Positions 23,577 to 30,366 of a stretch of DNA of 36,257 bases are shown piece after piece. A program made the position numbers and the translations under genes. How positions within the stretch are numbered: the stretch's first letter is position 1; each line of letters opens with the position of its first letter. The notes under the pieces were generated by a model. The model did no database searches. It saw only the letters and a list, made by a program, of their open reading frames with translations, and was not told the origin of the DNA. Source of the DNA: Chloroflexota bacterium (GTDB lineage Bacteria; Chloroflexota; Anaerolineae; UBA4142); the NCBI GenBank assembly GCA_016223105.1, contig JACRPR010000017.1, forward strand, positions 35,510-71,766. Reading direction: 5' to 3'.

Positions 23577-24688
23577 GTATGGAATCTACGCAACAAGTCA
23601 AAGGTTGGCGCGGCTGGCTCGGGCAACGCTTTCCGATTGATGTCAAAGTCTATGAAGAGTTGGCAAAAGAGCCGGTGCCCAAGCACATGGAACGCTGGTG
23701 GTTCGCGCTGGGTGGCACGCCGCTCTTGCTGTTTGTGATCCAGGGCGTCACCGGCATTTTGTTGACCTGGTATTACGTGCCGCGCCCGGAATTCGCGTAC
23801 GAAAGTGTCACGCGGATCAGCAACGAACTGCCGTTCGGTTGGTGGGTGCGCGGCATTCATCAATGGGGTTCGCAGTTGATGATCATCGCGGTCATTTTGC
23901 ATATGCTCCGTACGTTCACGACCGGCGCATATCGCAAACCGCGCGAACTCAACTGGCTGGTCGGCACGGGCTTGCTCGTCGTTACGTTGACGTTCGCGTT
24001 TACCGGCTACGCGCTGGTGAATGATCAACTGTCGTACTGGGCGACGACGGTCGGCACGAACATGTTCGCCGAAATCCCGGTCGTCGGTCCGATCATGCTC
24101 CAGATGATTCGGGGCGGCGTCGCGGTAACAGCGGATACGATGACGCGCTTGTATCCTCTGCACATTGGCGCGTTGCCGACGGCGATTGCCGCGTTGATCG
24201 CGTTGCATGTCGTGCTGATTCGTTTTCTCGGCGTTACCGATTTGGACGCGCGCGAACGTGAACGCCTCGCGCGGCTCGGCAAATCGGCAACGGTTAAGGG
24301 CAATGGCAAAGTCGAATCATCGCACTTTCCGTTTTTCCCGGATCACGTCATGACCGAGTTGGTGATCGGAATGGCAGTGTTGATCATCCTGGTCAACCTC
24401 ACCATTCTCTTTCCGCCGACGCTCGGACCCAAAGCCGATCCGGCAAACACGCCCTTGCATATCAAACCCGAATGGTATTTCTATCCGGTCTTTCGCTGGT
24501 TGAAATTGTTCCCGCTTCAGATCGGTCTCGCGGGTTTGGGCGTCGGCGTGCTCGGGTTCGTGTTTTGGCCCTTTATTGATGCGTTCGTCGAACGCCGCTT
24601 TGGCAATCGCGATATCAACGTGATCCTCGCGTTCATCGTCGCGGTGGGCGCGCTGGCGTTCATCCTGTGGGAACTGTTCTCAGTATAA
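23573..24688 (+). CDS. Cytochrome b of a Rieske/cytochrome b complex
   Basis: 371 residues, N- and C-terminal halves in one chain, about seven or eight membrane helices. Heme b ligands are H96 and H110 (RGIHQWGSQLM to VILHMLR) and H197 and H212 (YPLHIGALP to ALHVVLI). The 15-residue step of the second pair is the b6-type spacing. The quinol-oxidation motif is PEWYFYP at 299-305. So this is a quinol:acceptor oxidoreductase core. The natural acceptor gene slot is taken by an octaheme cytochrome rather than c1. The gap to that gene holds a palindrome. Confidence 0.95.
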   Translation: MSMESTQQVKGWRGWLGQRFPIDVKVYEELAKEPVPKHMERWWFALGGTPLLLFVIQGVTGILLTWYYVPRPEFAYESVTRISNELPFGWWVRGIHQWGSQLMIIAVILHMLRTFTTGAYRKPRELNWLVGTGLLVVTLTFAFTGYALVNDQLSYWATTVGTNMFAEIPVVGPIMLQMIRGGVAVTADTMTRLYPLHIGALPTAIAALIALHVVLIRFLGVTDLDARERERLARLGKSATVKGNGKVESSHFPFFPDHVMTELVIGMAVLIILVNLTILFPPTLGPKADPANTPLHIKPEWYFYPVFRWLKLFPLQIGLAGLGVGVLGFVFWPFIDAFVERRFGNRDINVILAFIVAVGALAFILWELFSV

Positions 24689-24756
24689 ATGACAAATGCA
24701 AAATGACAACTGAACAAATCCAATTTGTCATTTGATAATTTGTCATTAGTCATTTA
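24688..24756. repeat. AATGACAAATTG-type inverted repeat
   Basis: AATGACAAATGCAAAATGAC on the left; AATTTGTCATTTG and TAATTTGTCATT on the right. It starts at the cytochrome b stop and ends just before the ribosome site AAGGAG of the octaheme gene. Confidence 0.65.
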
Positions 24757-24771
24757 CCGAAAGGAGTCAAT

Positions 24772-26353
24772 ATGTCGCTTAACATCAAAGCGCTCGTTGT
24801 GATTGTTCTCGCAATTTTGCTCTTGGCGACGTTCACGGTCGTGGCGTATGTCGAAGGCGCGCAAAAGCGCGTCGGCGCGCCGCCGCCGGCGGTCGCGAGC
24901 GCGGAAGCGCAACAGTGCATCACTTGTCACGAAAACAAAAGCCCGGGTATCGTCGCGCAATGGCGCGATAGCGCGCACGCGGAAAAGGGTGTGGACTGCC
25001 TCGCGTGCCACAAAGTCGCGAAAGATGATTTCGATTACTTTATGTGCCCCGGCGCGTCAATCCCGGTCGCGAGTCATCCGACGCCGAAAGACTGCAAGGA
25101 ATGTCACGAGCAAGCGGTCGTCGAATTCTCGCGCAGTAAACACGCCGCGTTGAACGCGCAAAAGTTTGCGACCTCGCCGGATCGTTTGGTTTTTGAACCG
25201 ACGATCGCAACGCAACACGGTTGCCAACAGTGCCACAACATCGGGCACGTTTGGCCCGATCAAAGCATCGGCGAGTGCGACGCGTGTCACGCCAAGCACA
25301 CCTTCTCGCTCCAGGTCGCGCGCAATCCGCAAACCTGCGGCGAGTGCCACCTCGGTCCCGATCACTCGCACATCGAACAATGGGTCGAGTCCAAGCACGG
25401 CAACATTTTCATGTCCGATCCGGATAATTACAAAAAACTTGGCTACAAGTCGAAAGACTATGTCGGCAAGCCGACGCCGCTCCCGGCACCGACCTGCACG
25501 ACTTGTCACATGGACGCGACCGCGACTCTGCCGGCGACGCACGATGTCGGCGAACGCCTCGCGTGGGAATCGCAATCGCCCTGGTCGACGCGCACGACCG
25601 AAGCGTGGGGCAATGGTTACTCGTGGCAAGAGAAACGCGATCGCATGGAGAATGCATGCTCGCAATGCCACACGCCGAATTTCTATCAACGGTACTTGTT
25701 GTCCGGCGATCTGGCATCGTTGCAGTACAATGAAATTTTCCGCGAAGGTCGGCGCTGGCTGACCGAGATGAACAAAGCCGGTATCTTCAAGACCGCGGGC
25801 GTCAAAGACAATCTCGGCGCGTTCCTCGCGTTCGGTTATGACGAAGCACCGGAAGAACAAATCTATCACGCGTGGCACCACCAGGGGCGGCTCTTCCGCC
25901 AGGGCGCGTTGATGATGGCGGCGGACTATACCCAGTGGCACGGCATCTGGGAAGTTCAGCGCAGTTTGGTCGTATATGCTGTATCCCTTGTACGATTTGC
26001 CGGGCACCGCGTGGGGCATTGACACAATCGCGTTCCGCAAGAGTCCCGAATACACGACGCGCATCCTGATGAATCGCGATGGTTACGGCGATTACTGGGA
26101 CAAAGCCAAAGCGAACACCGAAGCCGCGTACAAAAACAATCTCCTCTCTGCCAAGCAGTGGGAATTGTGGATGAAGATGTACAACAATCGCGACAAGGAA
26201 CTCGGCAACGCGTATCCGCTTTCGCCGGAAATGCAAAAAGCGATTGACGGTGAAAAGAAGGACGGCGCGGCGGCAACGAACCAAGCCATCGAGTTCAAAC
26301 TGCCGATGGGCAGTGTGTGGGCGGCGATCTGGGATACGCTCAAACCCAAGTAG
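24772..26353 (+). CDS. Octaheme cytochrome of the HAO family, frameshifted
   Basis: The first frame (24772-26022) has an N-terminal signal anchor (residues 5-26) and eight CxxCH motifs at residues 49, 76, 108, 151, 169, 189, 242 and 296. No CxxCK is present, which argues against NrfA and octaheme nitrite or tetrathionate reductases. Spacing, THDVGERLAWESQSPWS and MMAADYTQWHGIWE fit the hydroxylamine oxidoreductase family. After HGIWEVQ the frame turns unlike the family and stops; the frame one base over (about 25946-26353) continues with MLYPLYDLPGTAWGIDTIAF to the end. One extra base or two lost bases between about 25945 and 25976 would join them. It may be a sequencing error, a real mutation or recoding. 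Direction of reaction (reductive or oxidative) is open. Confidence 0.85.
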
Positions 26354-26354
26354 G

Positions 26355-26475
26355 ATTGGAAGTTTGAGGTTGGAAGTTGGAAGTTGGAAGTTAGAAGTTG
26401 GACATTGAAGCCGCGTGGGTTTCAACATCTAACGTCTAATGTCCAACCTCCAACCTCCAACATCCAAATTCCAAG
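26355..26475. repeat. GTTGGAAGTTGGA inverted repeat, copy 2
   Basis: Left half ATTGGAAGTTTGAGGTTGGA with further AAGTTGGA units; right half CATCTAACGTCTAATGTCCA with ACCTCCAACCTCCAACATCC. The halves complement each other imperfectly around GCCGCGTGGG. It fills the gap between the octaheme gene and napD. Confidence 0.75.
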
Positions 26476-26488
26476 CAAGGCAATTCCA

Positions 26489-26719
26489 ATGGTCATCATT
26501 GGCGCGATGGTACGCGTAAATGCAGAACAGCACCAAGCCGCGTGGCAAGTCCTTGCCGATTTGCCCGGGGTAACTCCTTTCGCATTGGACGATGCGACCC
26601 GGCTGGGACTGGTGATTGAATCGCCTAGTCTCGACGACGCCTATCGGTTGCTGAATCACGACGTTCACGATGTGCCGGGAGTGTTGAGCGCGTATCCGGC
26701 GTATGCACATTTTGAATGA
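26489..26719 (+). CDS. napD: NapD-like chaperone
   Basis: A 76-residue ferredoxin-fold protein matching NapD: MVIIGAMVRVNAEQHQAAWQ, LADLPGVTPFALDDATRLGL and LNHDVHDVPGVLSAYPAYAH. NapD binds the Tat signal of NapA and holds the apoenzyme in the cytoplasm until the cofactor is inserted. The ATG at 26489 is chosen since the upstream frame runs through a repeat. The next gene indeed encodes a Tat-dependent NapA. Short for the family but complete in its core. It is bracketed by two copies of the same inverted-repeat family. Confidence 0.85.
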   Translation: MVIIGAMVRVNAEQHQAAWQVLADLPGVTPFALDDATRLGLVIESPSLDDAYRLLNHDVHDVPGVLSAYPAYAHFE

Positions 26720-26720
26720 C

Positions 26721-26835
26721 AAATTGGAAGTTGGAAGTTAGATGTTGGAAATTGGAAATTGGAGGTTTGAAGTTGGAAAAACTTTTCCAAGATCTAAATT
26801 TCTAACGTCCAATCTCCAACTTCCAACCTCCAAAA
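26721..26835. repeat. GTTGGAAGTTGGA inverted repeat, copy 3
   Basis: Left half AATTGGAAGTTGGAAGTTAG and GGAAATTGGAAATTGGAGG; right half CTAACGTCCAATCTCCAACT and TCCAACCTCCAAA. AAAACTTTTCC lies at the tip. It starts two bases after the napD stop and ends shortly before the ribosome site AGAGGTG of napA. Confidence 0.75.
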
Positions 26836-26851
26836 TAAGAGGTGATTTTTT

Positions 26852-29203
26852 ATGAACGATATAACCCGACGCGAATTTATAAAGTGGTCGGCGATGGCGG
26901 CGGTCGCCACAATGGCTGGTTGTTCCGCGCCGCAACAAGCCGCGCCCGCACCCCAAGCCACCGCGCGCCCCACCGTTGAAGCCGCGAAAGAATGGCACAA
27001 GTCGGTTTGCCGATTCTGCGGCACCGGGTGCGGCGTACAACTTGGCATCGCGGATGGTAAACTCGTCGCGCTCCGCGGCGATCCCGATCATCCGACGACC
27101 AAAGGTCTCGTGTGCGCGAAAGCATTGTTCTTGCCCAAGATCGTGTACTCGCCCGATCGGTTGACCAAACCGCAGATTCGCAAAGCCGGCAAACTCGTGG
27201 ACGCGACCTGGGACGAGGCGATGAACCTCGTCGCCGACAAATTCGCGGACGCGATCAAAACCGCCGGTCCCGACAGCGTCGCCTACTATGGTTCGGGGCA
27301 AGCGCTCGCGGAAGAATCGTACCTGGCGAATCGTTTGTTCAAGGGCGGCATCGGCACAAACAATCTGGACGGCAATCCGCGCTTGTGTATGGCGAGCGCG
27401 GTCGGCGGTTACACCACGACGTACGGCAAAGACGAACCAATGGGTTCGTACGACGACATTGATCACGCGCGCACGTTCTTTTTGATCGGCTCGAACACCG
27501 CCGAAGCGCACCCGGTTTTGTTCGACCGTATTCTCGACCGCAAATCGAAAAATGCCAACGTGCAGATCATTCTCGTTGATCCGCGCAAAACGCCCGTGCG
27601 CCGCGTCACCGACATCTACCTCGATCCGATCCCAGGATTCGATCTCGACATCTTTCACGCGATGGCGCAGGTCATCATCGCCGAGAAACTCCACGCCCCG
27701 GACTTTATCACCAAACATCTGGTTTTCCGCAAAGTCGTGGACAATCAAAACGTGGATGTAACGTTCGACGAGTACGTGAAATTCCTCGAAGCGTTCACGC
27801 CGGAAAAAGCCGCGGAAAAATGCGGCGTGCCCGCGACGAAAATTCGCCAAGCCGCGCGCATGTTCGCGCAAGGTCCCACAATGTCGCTCTGGTGTATGGG
27901 CTTGAACCAACGCACCGTCGGTGTGTGGGCGAACAATCTGATTCACAACTTGCATCTCATCACCGGGCAATTCGGCAAGCCGGGCGCGACGCCCTTCTCG
28001 CTCACCGGGCAACCGAACGCGTGCGGCGGCGTGCGCGACACCGGCGCGCTCGCGCATCTGCTTCCGTACGGACGCGTGATCGCGAACGCGGATCATCGCG
28101 CGCAAATGGAAAAGTTGTGGGGCGCGCCAGCTGGCAAAATCAAAGCGCAAGACGGCTTGAACACGATTGATATGTTCAAGGCGCTCGGCGAAGACAAGCT
28201 CAAAGCGATGATTATCATCACGACGAACCCAGGACAATCTTTGCCGAACGCGAACAAGTATCGTGACGCGATGGGTAAAGAACGCGCCAACAAACCGTTC
28301 ATCGTTTCGGTGGACGCGTATCCGACGCGCACGACCGAACTCGCGGATGTGGTTCTGCCCGCGGCGATGTGGTCGGAAAAAGAAGGCGTGTTCGGAATGT
28401 CCGAACGCCGGTATCAACTGATGCCCAAACTGATCAGCGCGCCCGGCGAAGCGCGTTCCGATTTCGACATCCTGCTCGATTTCGCGGCGCGGCTCGAAGA
28501 ACGCGGCGTGGTCGCGAAAGGATACATCGCGGGCAAGTTCAAAACGACCGCGGATGTGTGGGAAGAAATGAAAGAAGCATCGCGCAACACCGCGTACGAT
28601 TTTACCGGTATGTCGCGCGAACGAATGAAAAAAGAACGCGGCATTCGCTGGCCCGTCCTCGATGAAACGCATCCCGGCACGAACCGGCGTTTCGTCAAAG
28701 GCGATGATCCACTGCTCGACAAAGGACCGTTCGCGGACGCCAATCTCAAACCCGGCGACATCAAAATTTACACCGGCGCGAACAACAAAGCGATCGTGTG
28801 GTTGCGTCCGTCCAAAGACCCGGCGGAACCGGCGGATAAAGATTTTCCGTTCGTGCTTTCGACCGGGCGCGTGCTCGAACATTGGCACACTGCGACGATG
28901 ACGATGAAGGCGCCCGAACTGCGTCGCGCGCAACCGGAGGCGTACTGCGAAGTGCACCCGCTCGACGCGGAAAAACTTGGCATCAAAACCGGGGATATGG
29001 TCAAACTCACTTCGCGGCGCGGGGATGTTACCGTGCGCGCGCGCGTGGTGGATACGCCGCGACCAGGAATGGTGTTTGTGCCGATGCATTGGTACGAAGA
29101 CAATGCGCTGATCAACAAAGTAACGATTGACGCGTACGACCCAGCATCGCGCCAACCCGAATTCAAGGTGTGCGCGGTCAAAGTCGAAAAAGGCAAGGCG
29201 TAG
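26852..29203 (+). CDS. napA: Periplasmic-type nitrate reductase, catalytic subunit
   Basis: 783 residues of the DMSO reductase superfamily, closest in motifs to NapA. The Tat motif TRREFIKWSA is at 5-14. The [4Fe-4S] cysteines are C53, C56, C60 and C88 (CRFCGTGCGV to GLVCAK). NPRLCMASAV places C179 as the molybdenum ligand, the Cys seen in nitrate reductases of the Nap type. MGLNQRTVGVWANNLIHNLH and SLTGQPNACGGVRDTG are further NapA blocks. It reduces nitrate to nitrite outside the cytoplasmic membrane. MAGC at 21-24 reads as a lipobox, so the mature enzyme may be lipid-anchored at C24. Slightly shorter than proteobacterial NapA. Substrate is inferred from motifs; other oxyanions cannot be excluded. 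Confidence 0.9.
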   Translation: MNDITRREFIKWSAMAAVATMAGCSAPQQAAPAPQATARPTVEAAKEWHKSVCRFCGTGCGVQLGIADGKLVALRGDPDHPTTKGLVCAKALFLPKIVYSPDRLTKPQIRKAGKLVDATWDEAMNLVADKFADAIKTAGPDSVAYYGSGQALAEESYLANRLFKGGIGTNNLDGNPRLCMASAVGGYTTTYGKDEPMGSYDDIDHARTFFLIGSNTAEAHPVLFDRILDRKSKNANVQIILVDPRKTPVRRVTDIYLDPIPGFDLDIFHAMAQVIIAEKLHAPDFITKHLVFRKVVDNQNVDVTFDEYVKFLEAFTPEKAAEKCGVPATKIRQAARMFAQGPTMSLWCMGLNQRTVGVWANNLIHNLHLITGQFGKPGATPFSLTGQPNACGGVRDTGALAHLLPYGRVIANADHRAQMEKLWGAPAGKIKAQDGLNTIDMFKALGEDKLKAMIIITTNPGQSLPNANKYRDAMGKERANKPFIVSVDAYPTRTTELADVVLPAAMWSEKEGVFGMSERRYQLMPKLISAPGEARSDFDILLDFAARLEERGVVAKGYIAGKFKTTADVWEEMKEASRNTAYDFTGMSRERMKKERGIRWPVLDETHPGTNRRFVKGDDPLLDKGPFADANLKPGDIKIYTGANNKAIVWLRPSKDPAEPADKDFPFVLSTGRVLEHWHTATMTMKAPELRRAQPEAYCEVHPLDAEKLGIKTGDMVKLTSRRGDVTVRARVVDTPRPGMVFVPMHWYEDNALINKVTIDAYDPASRQPEFKVCAVKVEKGKA

Positions 29204-29210
29204 GAGGTGG

Positions 29211-29540
29211 ATGATGAAACGAATCGTAATTCTCTCAATCGTCTTGCTTGCGGTGCTCGCGCTGACGCTCGCGTGTCAACCAACCAAAGTGCCAACGCAA
29301 CCGACGCCGGTGCCAACCGCGATCGCGGTCTTTGAACCCACATCGTCGTTCGCGGCTGGCGCGTTCCCGCCGCCAATGCCGCCCATCGAACAACACAATA
29401 ACGCGTGGCTCATCACCGATTGTCTCGGTTGTCACGACAAGGACGCCGGCGAAGCGCCGACGATCAAACACAAGGACTTGCCGGAAATTTACCTCAACGT
29501 GAATTGCCGAACGTGCCATGTGCCGAAGCCAGCAGAATAG
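29211..29540 (+). CDS. napB: Minimal diheme NapB-like lipoprotein
   Basis: About 109 residues, shorter than standard NapB. The signal ends LTLAC (C22), a lipobox, followed by a Pro/Thr spacer. Two heme sites CLGCH (71-75) and CRTCHVP (99-105) with EAPTIKH between them follow the NapB plan; H62 and H87 are candidate distal ligands. It should accept electrons and hand them to NapA at the outer membrane face. AGGAGG precedes two consecutive ATG codons (29211 and 29214); the second has the better spacing. It follows napA by eight bases. Sequence identity to NapB is low, so the name rests on context plus heme layout. Confidence 0.8.
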   Translation: MMKRIVILSIVLLAVLALTLACQPTKVPTQPTPVPTAIAVFEPTSSFAAGAFPPPMPPIEQHNNAWLITDCLGCHDKDAGEAPTIKHKDLPEIYLNVNCRTCHVPKPAE

Positions 29541-29562
29541 TTGAATCAATGCCAGAAGCGCA

Positions 29563-29593
29563 GAGAGCCGGGAGGAATTTTCTCCCGGCTCTC
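29563..29593. terminator. Hairpin after napB
   Basis: GAGAGCCGGGAG and CTCCCGGCTCTC, perfect 12-bp stem, 7-base loop. There is no T run after it, so it may only partly stop transcription or protect the 3' end. A new promoter follows. Confidence 0.55.
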
Positions 29594-29640
29594 ACGCGGA
29601 TGGCGCGCTGATAAGTAAATGCGCGCGACGCAATAGATTT

Positions 29641-29667
29641 TTGTTATAGTGTAATTTGTTTTATAAT
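29641..29667 (+). promoter_or_regulatory. Candidate promoter before napG
   Basis: TATAAT at 29662-29667 with TTGTTA at 29641-29646 (15-base spacing, short). AT-rich context. Suggests that napGH can be transcribed on their own. Confidence 0.55.
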
Positions 29668-29678
29668 CGCTAACGCGT

Positions 29679-29703
29679 ACGGCAAATTTATAAATTTGCC
29701 CTA
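29679..29703. repeat. Palindrome GGCAAATTTATAAATTTGCC before napG
   Basis: Exact 20-base palindrome flanked by TAC and CTA. Member of the AATTGCC family. It lies between the promoter and napG and could also be an operator. Confidence 0.65.
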
Positions 29704-29715
29704 CACTTTCCATTT

Positions 29716-30291
29716 ATGCTCACTCGCAGACAATTTCTCACCGGCATCGCGGTCGCATTGACCGGCGGACTCGGCGGCATCTGGCTCGCGCGCGACAAGG
29801 CGCGCGCGCCGCGTTATTTGCGTCCGCCCGGCGCACTGCCGGAAAATGATTTTTTAGCGGCGTGCATTCGATGCGGCTTGTGCGTGCAATCCTGGCCATT
29901 CGACACGCTCAAGCTCACGGATGCGCGATCCGTCGCCGCGCTCGGCACGCCGTACTTGATCGCGCGCGATGTGCCGTGCTATTTATGCAAGGGCTACCCC
30001 GAATTGAAATGTATCGTCTCCTGCCCGACGCCCGCGCTTCAACCGGTCGCGTCTCTGCGCGAGATTCGAATGGGCGTCGCGGCGATCAATCGCGACACCT
30101 GCCTCGCGTGGCTCGGCACAAGTTGCCGCGCGTGCTGGCACGCATGTCCGCTTCCGAACGAAGCGATTGTGCTGGATGAACTCGGGCGCGCGCTCGTGGA
30201 CGAAAAAATTTGCATCGGCTGTGGCTTGTGCGATTACGCGTGCGTGACCGATCCGAGTTCGATTGTCATTACGCCGCGAGGAAACGGGTGA
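29716..30291 (+). CDS. napG: NapG-like ferredoxin (four cluster sites, one degenerate)
   Basis: 191 residues with a Tat signal TRRQFLTG at 3-10, so it is exported folded. Cluster sites: I C50, C53, C56 then W60 instead of Cys (CIRCGLCVQSWP); II C88, C91, C99, C103; III C129, C137, C140, C144; IV C166, C169, C172, C176. NapG works with the membrane protein NapH as a quinol dehydrogenase feeding Nap. The loss of the fourth ligand of cluster I is unusual, since this block is otherwise almost identical to the family. It could leave a three-iron cluster or none. The stop TGA overlaps the first bases of a palindrome. Confidence 0.88.
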   Translation: MLTRRQFLTGIAVALTGGLGGIWLARDKARAPRYLRPPGALPENDFLAACIRCGLCVQSWPFDTLKLTDARSVAALGTPYLIARDVPCYLCKGYPELKCIVSCPTPALQPVASLREIRMGVAAINRDTCLAWLGTSCRACWHACPLPNEAIVLDELGRALVDEKICIGCGLCDYACVTDPSSIVITPRGNG

Positions 30292-30355
30292 TCCGCGAAT
30301 TACGCGCATCTGCGCGAATCTTTTTATTCGCGTAGATGCGCGTAATTCGCGGATC
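30290..30355. repeat. GATCCGCGAATTACGCG palindrome between napG and napH
   Basis: Two 30-base arms (30290-30319 and 30326-30355) differing at one position, with a CTTTTT loop. The core GATCCGCGAATTACGCG is also found inside element B near 20618. The palindrome fills almost the whole gap between two genes of one functional pair. Confidence 0.82.
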
Positions 30356-30366
30356 AAAAATGATCT

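Noticed and set aside
24772-26353. Octaheme protein taken as NrfA or octaheme nitrite/tetrathionate reductase
   Set aside because: These have a CxxCK or similar active-site heme; all eight sites here are CxxCH, and the heme spacing fits HAO.
26355-26835. Repeated GTTGGAAGTTGGA units taken as a CRISPR array
   Set aside because: Units are directly joined without spacers of constant length, form inverted halves, and no cas genes are present.
26738-29155. An 805-codon minus-strand open frame across napA
   Set aside because: Shadow of napA, with low-complexity His/Arg/Phe-rich translation.
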